From positions 57,873 to 121,872 of the forward strand of contig JAJYMM010000052.1 of assembly GCA_021787035.1 (NCBI GenBank): a stretch of DNA of 64,000 nt, read 5' to 3'. The notes under the pieces are model-generated. The model saw only the letters and a program-made list of their open reading frames with translations, was not told where the DNA came from and did no database searches. The position numbers were made by a program, and so were the translations under genes. Source of the stretch: Actinomycetes bacterium (GTDB lineage Bacteria > Actinomycetota > Acidimicrobiia > Acidimicrobiales > Palsa-688). Of this stretch, positions 27,950 through 36,332 are shown piece after piece. Position 1 is the stretch's first letter; each line of letters starts with the position of its first letter.

Positions 27950-28941
27950 ACACTCGTAAGCTTGGCAACACCCAAGTCGAGGTCAGTGAGCTCGGCTTTG
28001 GCGGGGCCCAGATCGGCAACGTCCACACCCCCGTGGACGACGAGACGGCTGCGGCGGCCATAGATGCTGCCTGGGATGAGGGGATCCGCTACTTCGACAC
28101 CGCGCCCCACTACGGCCTCGGGCTTTCCGAGCGCCGGCTCGGGGCCGCCCTGGGCTCGCGGCCACGAGGCGAGTTCGTTGTCTCGACCAAGGTGGGCCGG
28201 CTGCTCGTCCCCAACCCGGCCCCGACGGGTTCGGATCTCGAAGCGGGAGGTTTCGCTGTGCCCGACGACTTGGTTCGCCATCTCGACTACTCCGGTGACG
28301 GAGTGCGCAGGTCCATCGAAGCCAGCCTCCGGCGCCTCGGGATGGACAGGGTCGACATCGTCTATGTCCACGACCCCGACAGCCCCGATCACCTCGACCA
28401 AGCGGTCCGGGAGTCGGTGCCAGCGCTATGCCGGTTGCGAGACGAGGGGATGGTCGGCGCAGTGGGTGCAGGTATGAACTACTGGCAGCCGCTCCTACGG
28501 ATCGTGCAGGAGACCGACGCGGACGTGGTCATGCTGGCGGGGCGTTGGACGGTGCTCGACCGTTCGGGCGAGCCCTTGGCCGAGGAGTGCGAGCGGCGCA
28601 AGGTGTCGGTGGTGGCGGCGGCGCCGTTTAACTCAGGTCTCCTCTCTCGCGCGTGGCCGGCTGGAGACGCGCTTTGGGACCACGGGCTCGTCCCCGCAGA
28701 GCTGCTCGCGAAGGCGAGGGCGCTGGCGGCGGCCTGCCAGGAGCACGGCAACACGTTGCCGGAGGCTGCGGTACGGTTCCCGCTCCGCCACCCAAGCGTC
28801 GCGAGCGTGGTCGCAGGTATACGCACCGCGGACCAGGCCCGCAAGAGTGCTGGCTATTTCCGAGCCAAGATCTCCGAGGAGGCTTGGGCACACCTGGACG
28901 AGGTTGCCACCGGTACCCTTAGCGAGCGGCGGGGTAAATGA
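27946..28941 (+). CDS. Aldo/keto reductase, probable L-fucose (D-threo-aldose) dehydrogenase
   Basis: A 331-residue member of the AKR branch that includes D-threo-aldose 1-dehydrogenase/L-fucose dehydrogenase, which oxidises L-fucose to the lactone with NAD(P)+. The catalytic tetrad is visible: Asp51 and Tyr56 (FDTAPHYG), Lys82 (STKVGR) and His142 (YVHDPD). The TTG start overlaps the lactonase stop and has GGGAGG five bases upstream; upstream ORF extension lies in the lactonase gene. The 3' end overlaps fucU convergently by 23 nt. Oxidation of other threo sugars is possible. Confidence 0.8.
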   Translation: MNTRKLGNTQVEVSELGFGGAQIGNVHTPVDDETAAAAIDAAWDEGIRYFDTAPHYGLGLSERRLGAALGSRPRGEFVVSTKVGRLLVPNPAPTGSDLEAGGFAVPDDLVRHLDYSGDGVRRSIEASLRRLGMDRVDIVYVHDPDSPDHLDQAVRESVPALCRLRDEGMVGAVGAGMNYWQPLLRIVQETDADVVMLAGRWTVLDRSGEPLAEECERRKVSVVAAAPFNSGLLSRAWPAGDALWDHGLVPAELLAKARALAAACQEHGNTLPEAAVRFPLRHPSVASVVAGIRTADQARKSAGYFRAKISEEAWAHLDEVATGTLSERRGK

Positions 28942-29374
28942 CTCCCTTTTTGATGAGGAAATTCGCGTAGAGGCGGCGTTCTGACGTAAGCACGACGGCA
29001 TGGCTGGTACGGGCGGCGTCGTAGAACGCGAAGCGCTCTAGGGGGCCGAAGGGGCACGGGCGGCCGGCCGCTCGGTCTACGATCCCCTGGACCTCTTCTT
29101 GCACGGGGGGCAACGTGGCGCCGCTCGGTGGGGCCGCCATGACCCTAACCGGGGCGTCTACGAACTCGTCCAGCGGCACTAGCGAAAGGATGGCCCTCAC
29201 GGCCTGGGGGGCGTCCGCCCCCGCAAGGACGATGGGCCGGCCGTGGATGGTGCTCCGAGCCACGCTGTCAGCCGGGAAGTTGGCGTCCACGACGGCTATC
29301 TCGTCACCGTGGCCCATGAGCGCCACCACGTGCAAAAGCTCAGGCGTCAACATTGGGTCGATGTTTATCAGCAC
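28919..29374 (-). CDS. fucU: L-fucose mutarotase (RbsD/FucU family)
   Basis: Interconverts alpha- and beta-L-fucopyranose, supplying the anomer used by the fucose dehydrogenase or kinase. The 151-residue product has the family pattern: LLHVVALMGHGDEIAVVDANFP near the N-terminus (the active-site histidine) and a C-terminal LERFAFYDAART with ERRLYANFLIKKGVI, which fits FucU more than RbsD. The GTG start at 29374 has an AAGGA site. It is transcribed away from the galactitol block; the 212-nt gap holds a LacI-type operator. Confidence 0.85.
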   Translation of the reverse strand: MLINIDPMLTPELLHVVALMGHGDEIAVVDANFPADSVARSTIHGRPIVLAGADAPQAVRAILSLVPLDEFVDAPVRVMAAPPSGATLPPVQEEVQGIVDRAAGRPCPFGPLERFAFYDAARTSHAVVLTSERRLYANFLIKKGVIYPAAR

Positions 29375-29508
29375 TATCTTCGTTCCTTCTTTCGGTGTCA
29401 GCTTGAGGGGTTGAGGCGTTGCCGCCTTGGGAGGCAGTCCCCGTTTTGGCCGGTCTTAGCTTAGGCGAGCCGAATCTGGGTCATGGACGGGCGTCGCTTC
29501 CGGTCAAC

Positions 29509-29551
29509 TTGAGGGCCTGCATCTCGGCTGCTACCCTAGTAAACGTTTACT
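29509..29551 (+). promoter_or_regulatory. Promoter and perfect LacI-type operator before the second sugar block
   Basis: TTGAGG (29509-29514), a 17-nt spacer and TACCCT (29532-29537) form a candidate promoter. The -10 is followed directly by the perfect 14-bp palindrome AGTAAACGTTTACT (29538-29551), with the central CG typical of LacI-family operators. The placement fits repression of the aldo/keto reductase gene that starts 36 nt later, probably by the LacI protein encoded at 31655. Confidence 0.7.
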
Positions 29552-29586
29552 CGGGCTCGCTCGGGTGCGCACGCGATCAAGGAGGC

Positions 29587-30576
29587 ATGACGGTAGACCC
29601 AGCCAGAGTCCCGTTGAGAAAACTGAACAGCGGCGCTTTGATGCCAGCGATAGGTATGGGGACGTTCGGTTCGGACCATGTCACCGCTCGGGAAGTGGCT
29701 GTAGCCGTGGCAGGCGCGCTCGAGGTCGGGTACCGGCATTTCGATTGCGCGTCTGTGTATGGCAACGAGGCCGAGCTCGGAGCGGTACTAGGAGAATGCC
29801 CGCGTGACGAGATCTGGGTGACGTCCAAGCTTTGGAACGACAAGCACGCGCCCCAGGATGTCAGGCCGTCCTGCGAGAAGTCTCTGGCCGACTTACGCCT
29901 TGACTACCTCGACGCCTACCTCGTCCACTGGCCCTTCCCAAACCATCATGATCCTGGCGTGGACGTTACTTCACGTAGCCCTGACGCTCGGCCCTACGTC
30001 CATGAAGCGTTTATGGCGACATGGCGTGAGATGGAGCGCTTGGTGGACGATGGCCTGGTCCGCCATATCGGCACTTCCAACATGACGGTCGCCAAAATGA
30101 AACTGGTCCTTCGGGATGCCAGGATCAGGCCGGCGGTGAACGAGATGGAGCTGCACCCACATTTCCAGCAGCCTGAGCTGTTCTCGTACCTCGTGGAAAA
30201 AGAAGTACAGCCAATTGGCTTTTGCCCGATCGGGTCACCCGATAGGCCAGAGAGGGACAAAACGCCCGAAGACACCGTTGATATCGCGGACCCGGTGGTC
30301 GTGCGAATTGCCCGGGACCACGGAGTGCACCCCGCGGTCGTCTGCGTCAAGTGGGCGGTGCAGCGAGGCCAGGTGCCCATCCCCTTTTCCACCAAACGGA
30401 GCCACTACGAAACCAACCTGGAAGCGGTGGTGCACGACCCGCTTACGGAAGAGGAGATGAAGGCGCTCGCCGCCATAGATAGGGGCACGCGCCTGGTCAA
30501 GGGCCAGGTGTTCTTGTGGGGACGAGGGCAGTCCTGGGAGGACCTTTGGGATGTCGACGGAGTCATCAAGTCCTAG
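29587..30576 (+). CDS. Aldo/keto reductase (aldose reductase type)
   Basis: A 329-residue NADPH-dependent reductase-like protein with the full AKR tetrad: Asp53, Tyr58 (CASVYGNE), Lys81 (VTSKLWND) and His114 (LVHWPF). C-terminal cofactor motifs are PIPFSTKRSHYETNL. The ATG at 29587 follows GGAGGC directly; the open frame upstream to 29419 holds no better start. Because the next genes are a polyol dehydrogenase and a ketose kinase/GatZ fusion, reduction of a hexose (for example galactose to galactitol) is a plausible role. Specificity is inferred, not seen. Confidence 0.85.
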   Translation: MTVDPARVPLRKLNSGALMPAIGMGTFGSDHVTAREVAVAVAGALEVGYRHFDCASVYGNEAELGAVLGECPRDEIWVTSKLWNDKHAPQDVRPSCEKSLADLRLDYLDAYLVHWPFPNHHDPGVDVTSRSPDARPYVHEAFMATWREMERLVDDGLVRHIGTSNMTVAKMKLVLRDARIRPAVNEMELHPHFQQPELFSYLVEKEVQPIGFCPIGSPDRPERDKTPEDTVDIADPVVVRIARDHGVHPAVVCVKWAVQRGQVPIPFSTKRSHYETNLEAVVHDPLTEEEMKALAAIDRGTRLVKGQVFLWGRGQSWEDLWDVDGVIKS

Positions 30577-30586
30577 GGAGGCTTAT

Positions 30587-31624
30587 ATGTCGAGCAAGAC
30601 AAATCGTCGGCGCGTCTTCGTCAGCGCGCCTGACGTCGTCGAGATAGTCAACGAAGCGTTGCCCGCGCTGGCTCCTGGCGAGGCGCTAGTCCGCATGTCA
30701 GCGTGCGGCATCTGTGGTTCGGACAAGGCGGGGGCGCACGGGGAGCACGTCTTTTTCAAGCCTCCTTACTACCCTGGGCATGAAGTGGTAGGTGTGGTGC
30801 TGGAGCTCCTTCACGACGCGACTGGCCTGCGCGTCGGTGACCGGGTCACGATCGAGCCGACCCTGATCTGCGGCCACTGCAAGCCGTGCCGGAATGGGGC
30901 AGAAAACCTTTGTGAAAACTTGGAGTTTTTTGGCTGCGGGTTTCGCGAGGGCGGCATGGCAGACGTGTTTGCCGTGAGGGCTGATCGCCTGCACCGGGTG
31001 CCCGACGGTTTTACCGACCGCCAAGCCGCCCTCATCGAACCGCTCGCGACGCCTGTGCACGCCGTTCGGCTGGTAGGCGACCTGAGGGGCAAGGCAGTGG
31101 CCGTCCTTGGGGCCGGGACGATCGGCCTACTGACCCTCGTGGCCGCTCGTTACGCCGGTGCCCGGAAGGTCGTGAGCACTGACCCCTTGGCCAACAAGCG
31201 CCAGATGGCCCTGGAGCTCGGTGCGGACGCTGCCGTGGACGCGACGGTCGAGGATCTGGCGGGCACCGTAAGGGGCGAGCTCGGAGAGAGTGCCGACGTG
31301 GTGTTCGACTGCGTGTCCCATCAAAGCACCCTGGAGAGCGCCGTAAAGATGGCTATCAAGGGCGGCGTCGTCGGCGTCGTTGGCGGCCCGCGGCGCCCAG
31401 TCACCCTTGACCTCCCGGTCCTTCAGGAGTACCAGATCCGCCTGCAGGGTTGCGCCACTTACCGAGCTCGGGACTTCGACCAGGCCGTCGCGATCATCTC
31501 CAGCGGCGCTTTCGATGCGGATCGGCTGGTTACTTCCACCTTCCCGTTGACCAAGGCGGCTGACGCCTTTGCTGCCATCTCGTCGGGCCGTGAAGCCAAG
31601 ATCCTCGTATTGGCTGAAAACTAG
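30587..31624 (+). CDS. Zinc-dependent polyol dehydrogenase (MDR family)
   Basis: A 345-residue medium-chain dehydrogenase of the sorbitol/galactitol/threonine dehydrogenase group. Catalytic zinc ligands are Cys in SACGICGSDK and His-Glu in YPGHEVVG; the structural zinc cysteines are in CGHCKPCRNGAENLCEN. The NAD-binding motif is VLGAGTIGLLTLV, with Asp at the end of the second strand (STDPLANK), which favours NAD+. The ATG at 30587 has a GGGAGG site and is 10 nt after the reductase stop. It would oxidise a sugar alcohol to a ketose. Confidence 0.88.
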   Translation: MSSKTNRRRVFVSAPDVVEIVNEALPALAPGEALVRMSACGICGSDKAGAHGEHVFFKPPYYPGHEVVGVVLELLHDATGLRVGDRVTIEPTLICGHCKPCRNGAENLCENLEFFGCGFREGGMADVFAVRADRLHRVPDGFTDRQAALIEPLATPVHAVRLVGDLRGKAVAVLGAGTIGLLTLVAARYAGARKVVSTDPLANKRQMALELGADAAVDATVEDLAGTVRGELGESADVVFDCVSHQSTLESAVKMAIKGGVVGVVGGPRRPVTLDLPVLQEYQIRLQGCATYRARDFDQAVAIISSGAFDADRLVTSTFPLTKAADAFAAISSGREAKILVLAEN

Positions 31625-31654
31625 ATGGCGTAGACGGGGACCTCGCCAATCCTT

Positions 31655-32761
31655 GTGACCACCATCGTCGACGTCGCCCGCACTGCGGGGGTGTCAGCCG
31701 CGACTGTTTCGCGCGTCCTAAACGGCAACTCGCGCGTCGACCCGCAATTGGTGGCGACTGTGGAGCGAGTCGTGAAGGATCTCGGCTACCGCCCCAACAG
31801 GGTTGCCCGGAGCCTCCGGCTCCGTCACAACAGGGTTTGGGCCCTGGTGATCTCGGACGTGAGGACCGGCCCGTTCTTTGCCGACGTCGTTCGCGGGGTA
31901 GAGGACGGTGCCTACGAGGCCGGTTACCCGATGTTCCTTTGCAATGCTGACGAGGATCCGTCGAAAGAGGCTATCTACCTGCAACTCGCCTTGGCCGAAA
32001 ACGTTGCCGGCGTGATCCTCACGCCCTCGGGGCCGTCCACGGACCTAGGCCCGCTGGTCGATGCCGGTATCCACGTCGTCCTGGCTGACCGTCGACTGCC
32101 TGGCTCTCAAGCGGACTCGGTGGTAACCGACAACGTCGGCGGGGCGAGGCAGGCGGTCGATCACTTGCTGGCCAATGGCTACCGCCGTATCGCCTGCATC
32201 GCGGGACCACCGCGGGTGACGACAGGGTCGGATCGCCTAAGTGGGTACCGTCTCGCCTTAGAGGAAGCAGGCCGCAAGGTGAACCCCTCCCTCGTGCGCT
32301 CCGGGGATTTCCGGGAGCCCGGAGGGCGGCGGGCAATGGAGGAGCTGCTCGAACAGCGGCCACGTCCCGATGCCGTGTTCATTTGCAACAACCGGATGGC
32401 GGCTGGGGCGCTCCAGGTGATCGAAGAGGCCGGGCTGGCGTTGCCCGACGACATAGCCGTGGTTGGCTTCGACGAGATCGTTTGGGCGCCGTTATTGCGC
32501 ACGGGGCTCACGACGGTGGGGCAGCCCGCGTATGACCTCGGTCACGAGAGCGCTCGCTTGCTCCTCAGCCGTATTCAGGGCTATTCGGGCTCAGCGAGGA
32601 CCGTATTGCTCCCCACCACCTTGAACATAAGAGCGAGCTCAGCCCCGAGGAGCGGTCCTTTGAAGGCCACCGCCGGGCCTCGTCCCACCGGCTTACCCCT
32701 GCGGGGTGCCGGCCCGGGACGGCGAGCAACAAGAAGCCGGCGCTCCGGAGGAGGAGGATGA
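31655..32761 (+). CDS. LacI-family transcriptional regulator
   Basis: A 368-residue repressor with helix-turn-helix IVDVARTAGVSAATVSRVLNG, hinge GYRPNRVARSLRLR and a ligand domain to about residue 330. The last 40 residues are a basic, Gly/Arg-rich tail not seen in typical LacI proteins. GTG start at 31655. It lies inside the operon it probably controls; its stop overlaps the next gene region at GGATGATG. Likely operator: the palindrome at 29538-29551. Confidence 0.9.
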   Translation: MTTIVDVARTAGVSAATVSRVLNGNSRVDPQLVATVERVVKDLGYRPNRVARSLRLRHNRVWALVISDVRTGPFFADVVRGVEDGAYEAGYPMFLCNADEDPSKEAIYLQLALAENVAGVILTPSGPSTDLGPLVDAGIHVVLADRRLPGSQADSVVTDNVGGARQAVDHLLANGYRRIACIAGPPRVTTGSDRLSGYRLALEEAGRKVNPSLVRSGDFREPGGRRAMEELLEQRPRPDAVFICNNRMAAGALQVIEEAGLALPDDIAVVGFDEIVWAPLLRTGLTTVGQPAYDLGHESARLLLSRIQGYSGSARTVLLPTTLNIRASSAPRSGPLKATAGPRPTGLPLRGAGPGRRATRSRRSGGGG

Positions 32762-35007
32762 TGAGCGAGGTGACCAAAGTTGTCACGATAGGCGAGATCT
32801 TGGTGGAAATCATGGCGAGCGAAAGCGGCGAGGGCTTCCGGCAGCCAGTCCAGCTGTTGGGCCCTTTCCCAAGCGGAGCGCCGGCCATTTTCATCGACCA
32901 GGTAGCCAAGCTCGGCCACCCCTGCGGGATCATCGGTTGCGTAGGAGACGACGACTTTGGCTGGGTCAACTTGGACCGGCTTCGACGTGACGGGGTAGAC
33001 GTGGGCGCCGTGGAAGTGATGGCGGGCCAGACGACTGGCAGCGCCTTCGTGCGCTATCGCAACGACGGTGCTCGGGACTTCGTCTACAACATCAAGAACA
33101 GCGCGAGCGGCCGCATCCGTTTGACCAAAGAAGCTCTCGCGCTCCTCGTGGAGTGCGGCCACCTTCATGTTTCTGGAGCTTCATTGTTTTCAGACGAGAT
33201 GGCCGGCACGGTGTTCAGAGCCATTGACGTGGTGAAGGGCAATGGCGGCACCGTCTCGTTTGACCCCAATGTGCGCAAAGAGGTTATGGCCGACCCCAAA
33301 GTCGTGACCGCGTTACGGGCCCTGCTTAGAAGATGCGATATTTTCCTTCCAAGCGGTGAGGAGCTCACCTTGCTGACCGAAGCCGGCGACCCCGCAGCGG
33401 CCGTGGAAGAGCTCCTCGCGTCCGGGCCAACGACGGTAGTGGTGAAGCGCGGCCTAGAGGGTGCCAGTTACTTTGGTGCGGATGGCCGTATCGACTGGGC
33501 TGCGTACCCCGTCGAGGAGGTAGACCCCACAGGCGCTGGTGACTGTTTCGATGCCACCTTCGTAACCTGCCGCCTCCAAGGTCGAGGGGTGGAGGAGAGC
33601 CTCAGTTACGCAAGCGCTTCGGGGGCTCGGGCGGTGAGCGTCCGCGGCCCCATGGAGGGCACTTCTGACATGTCCCAGCTGGATGCGCTAAGAGCCGGCC
33701 TGCCGACGCCCGGCTCGGGCCGCCGGCTCGCCAAATGGCTCGGTCGCGCCACGGGCATGACGGCCCTGGCCGGCATCACCTCTGTGTGCTCGGCCCACCC
33801 GATAGCCCTGGAGGCCTCCATGGTGGAGGCAGCTTCTCGTGGCCTGCCCGTCCTCGTCGAGGCGACCTGTAACCAGGTCAACCATCAAGGTGGCTACACC
33901 GGCCTCACTCCGGCCGCCTTCCGGGATTTCGTTTACGACATCGCCGAGAAAGTTTCGTTCCCTCGCGAGCGGATCCTGCTTGGAGGTGACCACCTTGGAC
34001 CGAACCCATGGAGGGACCTGCCGGTCGAGGAGGCGATGAGGGAGGCAGAACTTATGGTCCGCGCCTATGTCGAGGCCGGCTTTGAAAAGATCCACCTCGA
34101 CACGAGCATGGGCTGTCGCAACGAGGAGGACTACGTGCCCCCGGAAGTGACGGCAGAGCGAGCTGCAGGACTGGCTGTCGTGGCAGAGGGCGCGGCGGCA
34201 AGAGAGGGCACCACGCTGCGCTACGTGATAGGCACCGAGGTGCCCGCGCCGGGCGGCGCCCGAGAGGAGATCTCGGAACTGACGCCCACGACGCCCGAGG
34301 CGCTGCGCGCCACGCTGGCGGCACACCAGCGCGCTTTTGCTAAGGCGAACGTGGAGGCGGCATACAAACAGGTCATCGCGGTTGTGGCGCAGCCGGGCGT
34401 CGAGTTCGACGACCAAAAAGTCGTCGTTTACCGCCCGGAGGCCGCGACCGATTTGAGCGCGTCACTGGCCACTTTTCCGGGCTTAGTCTTCGAGGCTCAC
34501 TCCACCGACTACCAGCCAAACGACGCCTTGGCGCAATTGGTGCGGGACGGGTTCGGGGTCTTGAAGGTCGGTCCGGCGCTCACCTTTGCGCTCCGCCAAG
34601 CGCTTTACGGTTTGGACCGGATAGCGGCGGAACTAGACGGCACCTGGTTCGAGCACTCGCTCAGGGCGGAGATGGAAAGGCAGATGCTGGCCGACCCGCG
34701 CCACTGGCAATCCCACTACCGGGGCGACGCGGACCGGCAGCGGTGGCTCCGCCACTTTAGCCTTAGCGACCGAGTTCGCTACTACTGGCGTTACCCCGGC
34801 CCAGAGGCTGCGGTGGGCCGGTTGATGGGCTTCTTCGGCGAAATGGACATACCCGGGCCACTCCTGGACGAGTTCTTGCCGGCACTATCCGCGCTGGTCG
34901 TCCATGGGGAGGTGGCGCCGAGGGCGCGCCAACTGCTCTTGGAAGCGGTCCGCCATGTGCTGAGAGGGTACACGGCGGCTTGCCTGCGCGGCCCTGGTCT
35001 CCGCTAA
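32761..35007 (+). CDS. PfkB sugar kinase fused to GatZ/KbaZ-family tagatose-bisphosphate aldolase subunit/epimerase-like domain
   Basis: A 748-residue two-domain protein. Residues 1 to about 305 are a PfkB kinase: GEILVEIM head, SFDPNVRKEV, and the DPTGAGDCFDATFV motif with catalytic Asp261. Residues 320-748 match the GatZ/KbaZ family, classed as the non-catalytic subunit of class II tagatose-1,6-bisphosphate aldolase: LAGITSVCSAHPIALEASM, VEATCNQVNHQGGYTGLTP, GGDHLGPNPW. No GatY/KbaY catalytic partner is in the window. A GatZ homologue has been described as a tagatose-6-phosphate 4-epimerase in Agrobacterium, which would make this a tagatose kinase/T6P epimerase. The ATG at 32761 has GGAGGAGG six bases upstream. 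Confidence 0.85.
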   Translation: MSEVTKVVTIGEILVEIMASESGEGFRQPVQLLGPFPSGAPAIFIDQVAKLGHPCGIIGCVGDDDFGWVNLDRLRRDGVDVGAVEVMAGQTTGSAFVRYRNDGARDFVYNIKNSASGRIRLTKEALALLVECGHLHVSGASLFSDEMAGTVFRAIDVVKGNGGTVSFDPNVRKEVMADPKVVTALRALLRRCDIFLPSGEELTLLTEAGDPAAAVEELLASGPTTVVVKRGLEGASYFGADGRIDWAAYPVEEVDPTGAGDCFDATFVTCRLQGRGVEESLSYASASGARAVSVRGPMEGTSDMSQLDALRAGLPTPGSGRRLAKWLGRATGMTALAGITSVCSAHPIALEASMVEAASRGLPVLVEATCNQVNHQGGYTGLTPAAFRDFVYDIAEKVSFPRERILLGGDHLGPNPWRDLPVEEAMREAELMVRAYVEAGFEKIHLDTSMGCRNEEDYVPPEVTAERAAGLAVVAEGAAAREGTTLRYVIGTEVPAPGGAREEISELTPTTPEALRATLAAHQRAFAKANVEAAYKQVIAVVAQPGVEFDDQKVVVYRPEAATDLSASLATFPGLVFEAHSTDYQPNDALAQLVRDGFGVLKVGPALTFALRQALYGLDRIAAELDGTWFEHSLRAEMERQMLADPRHWQSHYRGDADRQRWLRHFSLSDRVRYYWRYPGPEAAVGRLMGFFGEMDIPGPLLDEFLPALSALVVHGEVAPRARQLLLEAVRHVLRGYTAACLRGPGLR

Positions 35008-35017
35008 TGGCCGACAT

Positions 35018-36106
35018 TCAGCGGGGGGCGGCAGTGCTCTCCCGTACCACCAGGTCGGTGGCGAGCTCAACGCGGCGCTTCTGGGGGCCGCTTTCGGCAA
35101 TCTCCAGGAGTATGCCTACTGCCACCGCCGCCATCTCCGTGAGAGGTTGGCGGACCGTCGTCAGGGTCGGCGTGCTCCACTCTGCCAACGGGATGTCGTC
35201 GAAACCGACAACGCTCACGTCGTCTGGTACTCGCAAGCCGGCTTCGCGCGCCGCTCTCAGGACACCCAAGGCGGCGAGGTCGTTGCCAGCAAAGATTGCA
35301 CTCGGCCGGTCCCGTAGCTCAAAGAGGATCTTGGCTTGTTCATAGCCGGCCTTGACGCGGAAGTCGCCCGGGCGCACCAGTTGCTCGTCCACGCGAAGGC
35401 CGGCGCGCTCGAGAGCCCCGCGATAGCCGTCGAGGCGCGCACGACTGCAGAGCAGGGCGGGCGGGCCAGTGATTATGGCTATGCGGCTGTGCCCGAGCTC
35501 GATCAGGTGGTTGGTCGCGGCCAAGCCGCCCGACCAGTTGGTCGCCCCCACCGAGCTTACTTCCGGTCCCGGTTCCGCCGTTGGGTCGATGACGACGAAG
35601 GGCAACCCACGGGCCAGGAGCTGACCTCGTTGGCGTTCGGTGATCTGAGAGAGCAGGAGGATGATCCCTCGCGTGCCGCGGGAGGTTATGTGGTCAAACC
35701 ACACGCGGCGCTCGTCGCCTTCGGAGAGGGCGGTGAAGGCAACAGTCAAGCCTTCTGACTGAGCGGCAGCGGCTGCGCCGCGGATGATCTCGGTCGCCCA
35801 CGGGCTGTCGAAGTCGTTGAAGACGACGTCGATGAGCTGCGCGGCGTCCGTATTGGGCCTCCTTCGGTACCCCGAGCTAACCAGCACTTCCTGCACGAGC
35901 CGGCGAGTACTCGCCGACACGTCTGGTCGGCCGTTCAACACCTTCGAGACCGTGGCCGTCGACAGGCCGCTTTCTTCGGCGATCTGGGCTATCGTCACGC
36001 GGCCCCGGCCCCTCCTGCCGTCTTCGGGTAACGCCTCCCGCGCTAACGGCAACTTCGCCAACCGTTGGTCGGCGGACGTCGATGCGCGCGTCTGTGCGGA
36101 TGGCAT
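35018..36106 (-). CDS. LacI-family transcriptional regulator
   Basis: A 362-residue repressor divergent from the first CUT1 operon. The helix-turn-helix is VTIAQIAEESGLSTATVSKVLNG and the ligand domain runs from VVFNDFDSPWATEI to the C-terminus, ending LVVRESTA. The ATG at 36106 gives a 37-residue basic extension before the DNA-binding domain. An alternative GTG at about 35999, preceded by AGGAGG, would start right at the helix-turn-helix as in most relatives. It probably controls the operon starting at 36475 through the palindrome in its promoter (36302-36313). Confidence 0.9.
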   Translation of the reverse strand: MPSAQTRASTSADQRLAKLPLAREALPEDGRRGRGRVTIAQIAEESGLSTATVSKVLNGRPDVSASTRRLVQEVLVSSGYRRRPNTDAAQLIDVVFNDFDSPWATEIIRGAAAAAQSEGLTVAFTALSEGDERRVWFDHITSRGTRGIILLLSQITERQRGQLLARGLPFVVIDPTAEPGPEVSSVGATNWSGGLAATNHLIELGHSRIAIITGPPALLCSRARLDGYRGALERAGLRVDEQLVRPGDFRVKAGYEQAKILFELRDRPSAIFAGNDLAALGVLRAAREAGLRVPDDVSVVGFDDIPLAEWSTPTLTTVRQPLTEMAAVAVGILLEIAESGPQKRRVELATDLVVRESTAAPR

Positions 36107-36297
36107 GCCAGTACAGATGATAGCGGCATGTTTCGGCGGCACACGGTGACACGTTCGGTCCCATGCGACGCCGGTGTGACCTCTCCAACGCCGGCAAGGG
36201 ACCGAAATGCCACTCAAAGCAGCGAGCCCACTGCTCAACGCCTATCTACTGGCCGGGCGGGCCCTGTCTGGCGGCTGCTAGAAGAGGTCCGGTTGGC

Positions 36298-36326
36298 TTG
36301 ACAGACCGGTCTGACCACGGTATGTT
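36298..36326 (+). promoter_or_regulatory. Consensus promoter with embedded palindromic operator
   Basis: TTGACA (36298-36303), a 17-nt spacer and TATGTT (36321-36326) make one of the best sigma-70 promoters in the window. The perfect palindrome CAGACCGGTCTG (36302-36313) overlaps the -35 box and spacer, a position where a bound repressor would block polymerase. It lies in the 368-nt gap between the divergent LacI gene and the CUT1 operon. Confidence 0.7.
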
Positions 36327-36332
36327 GCCAGA

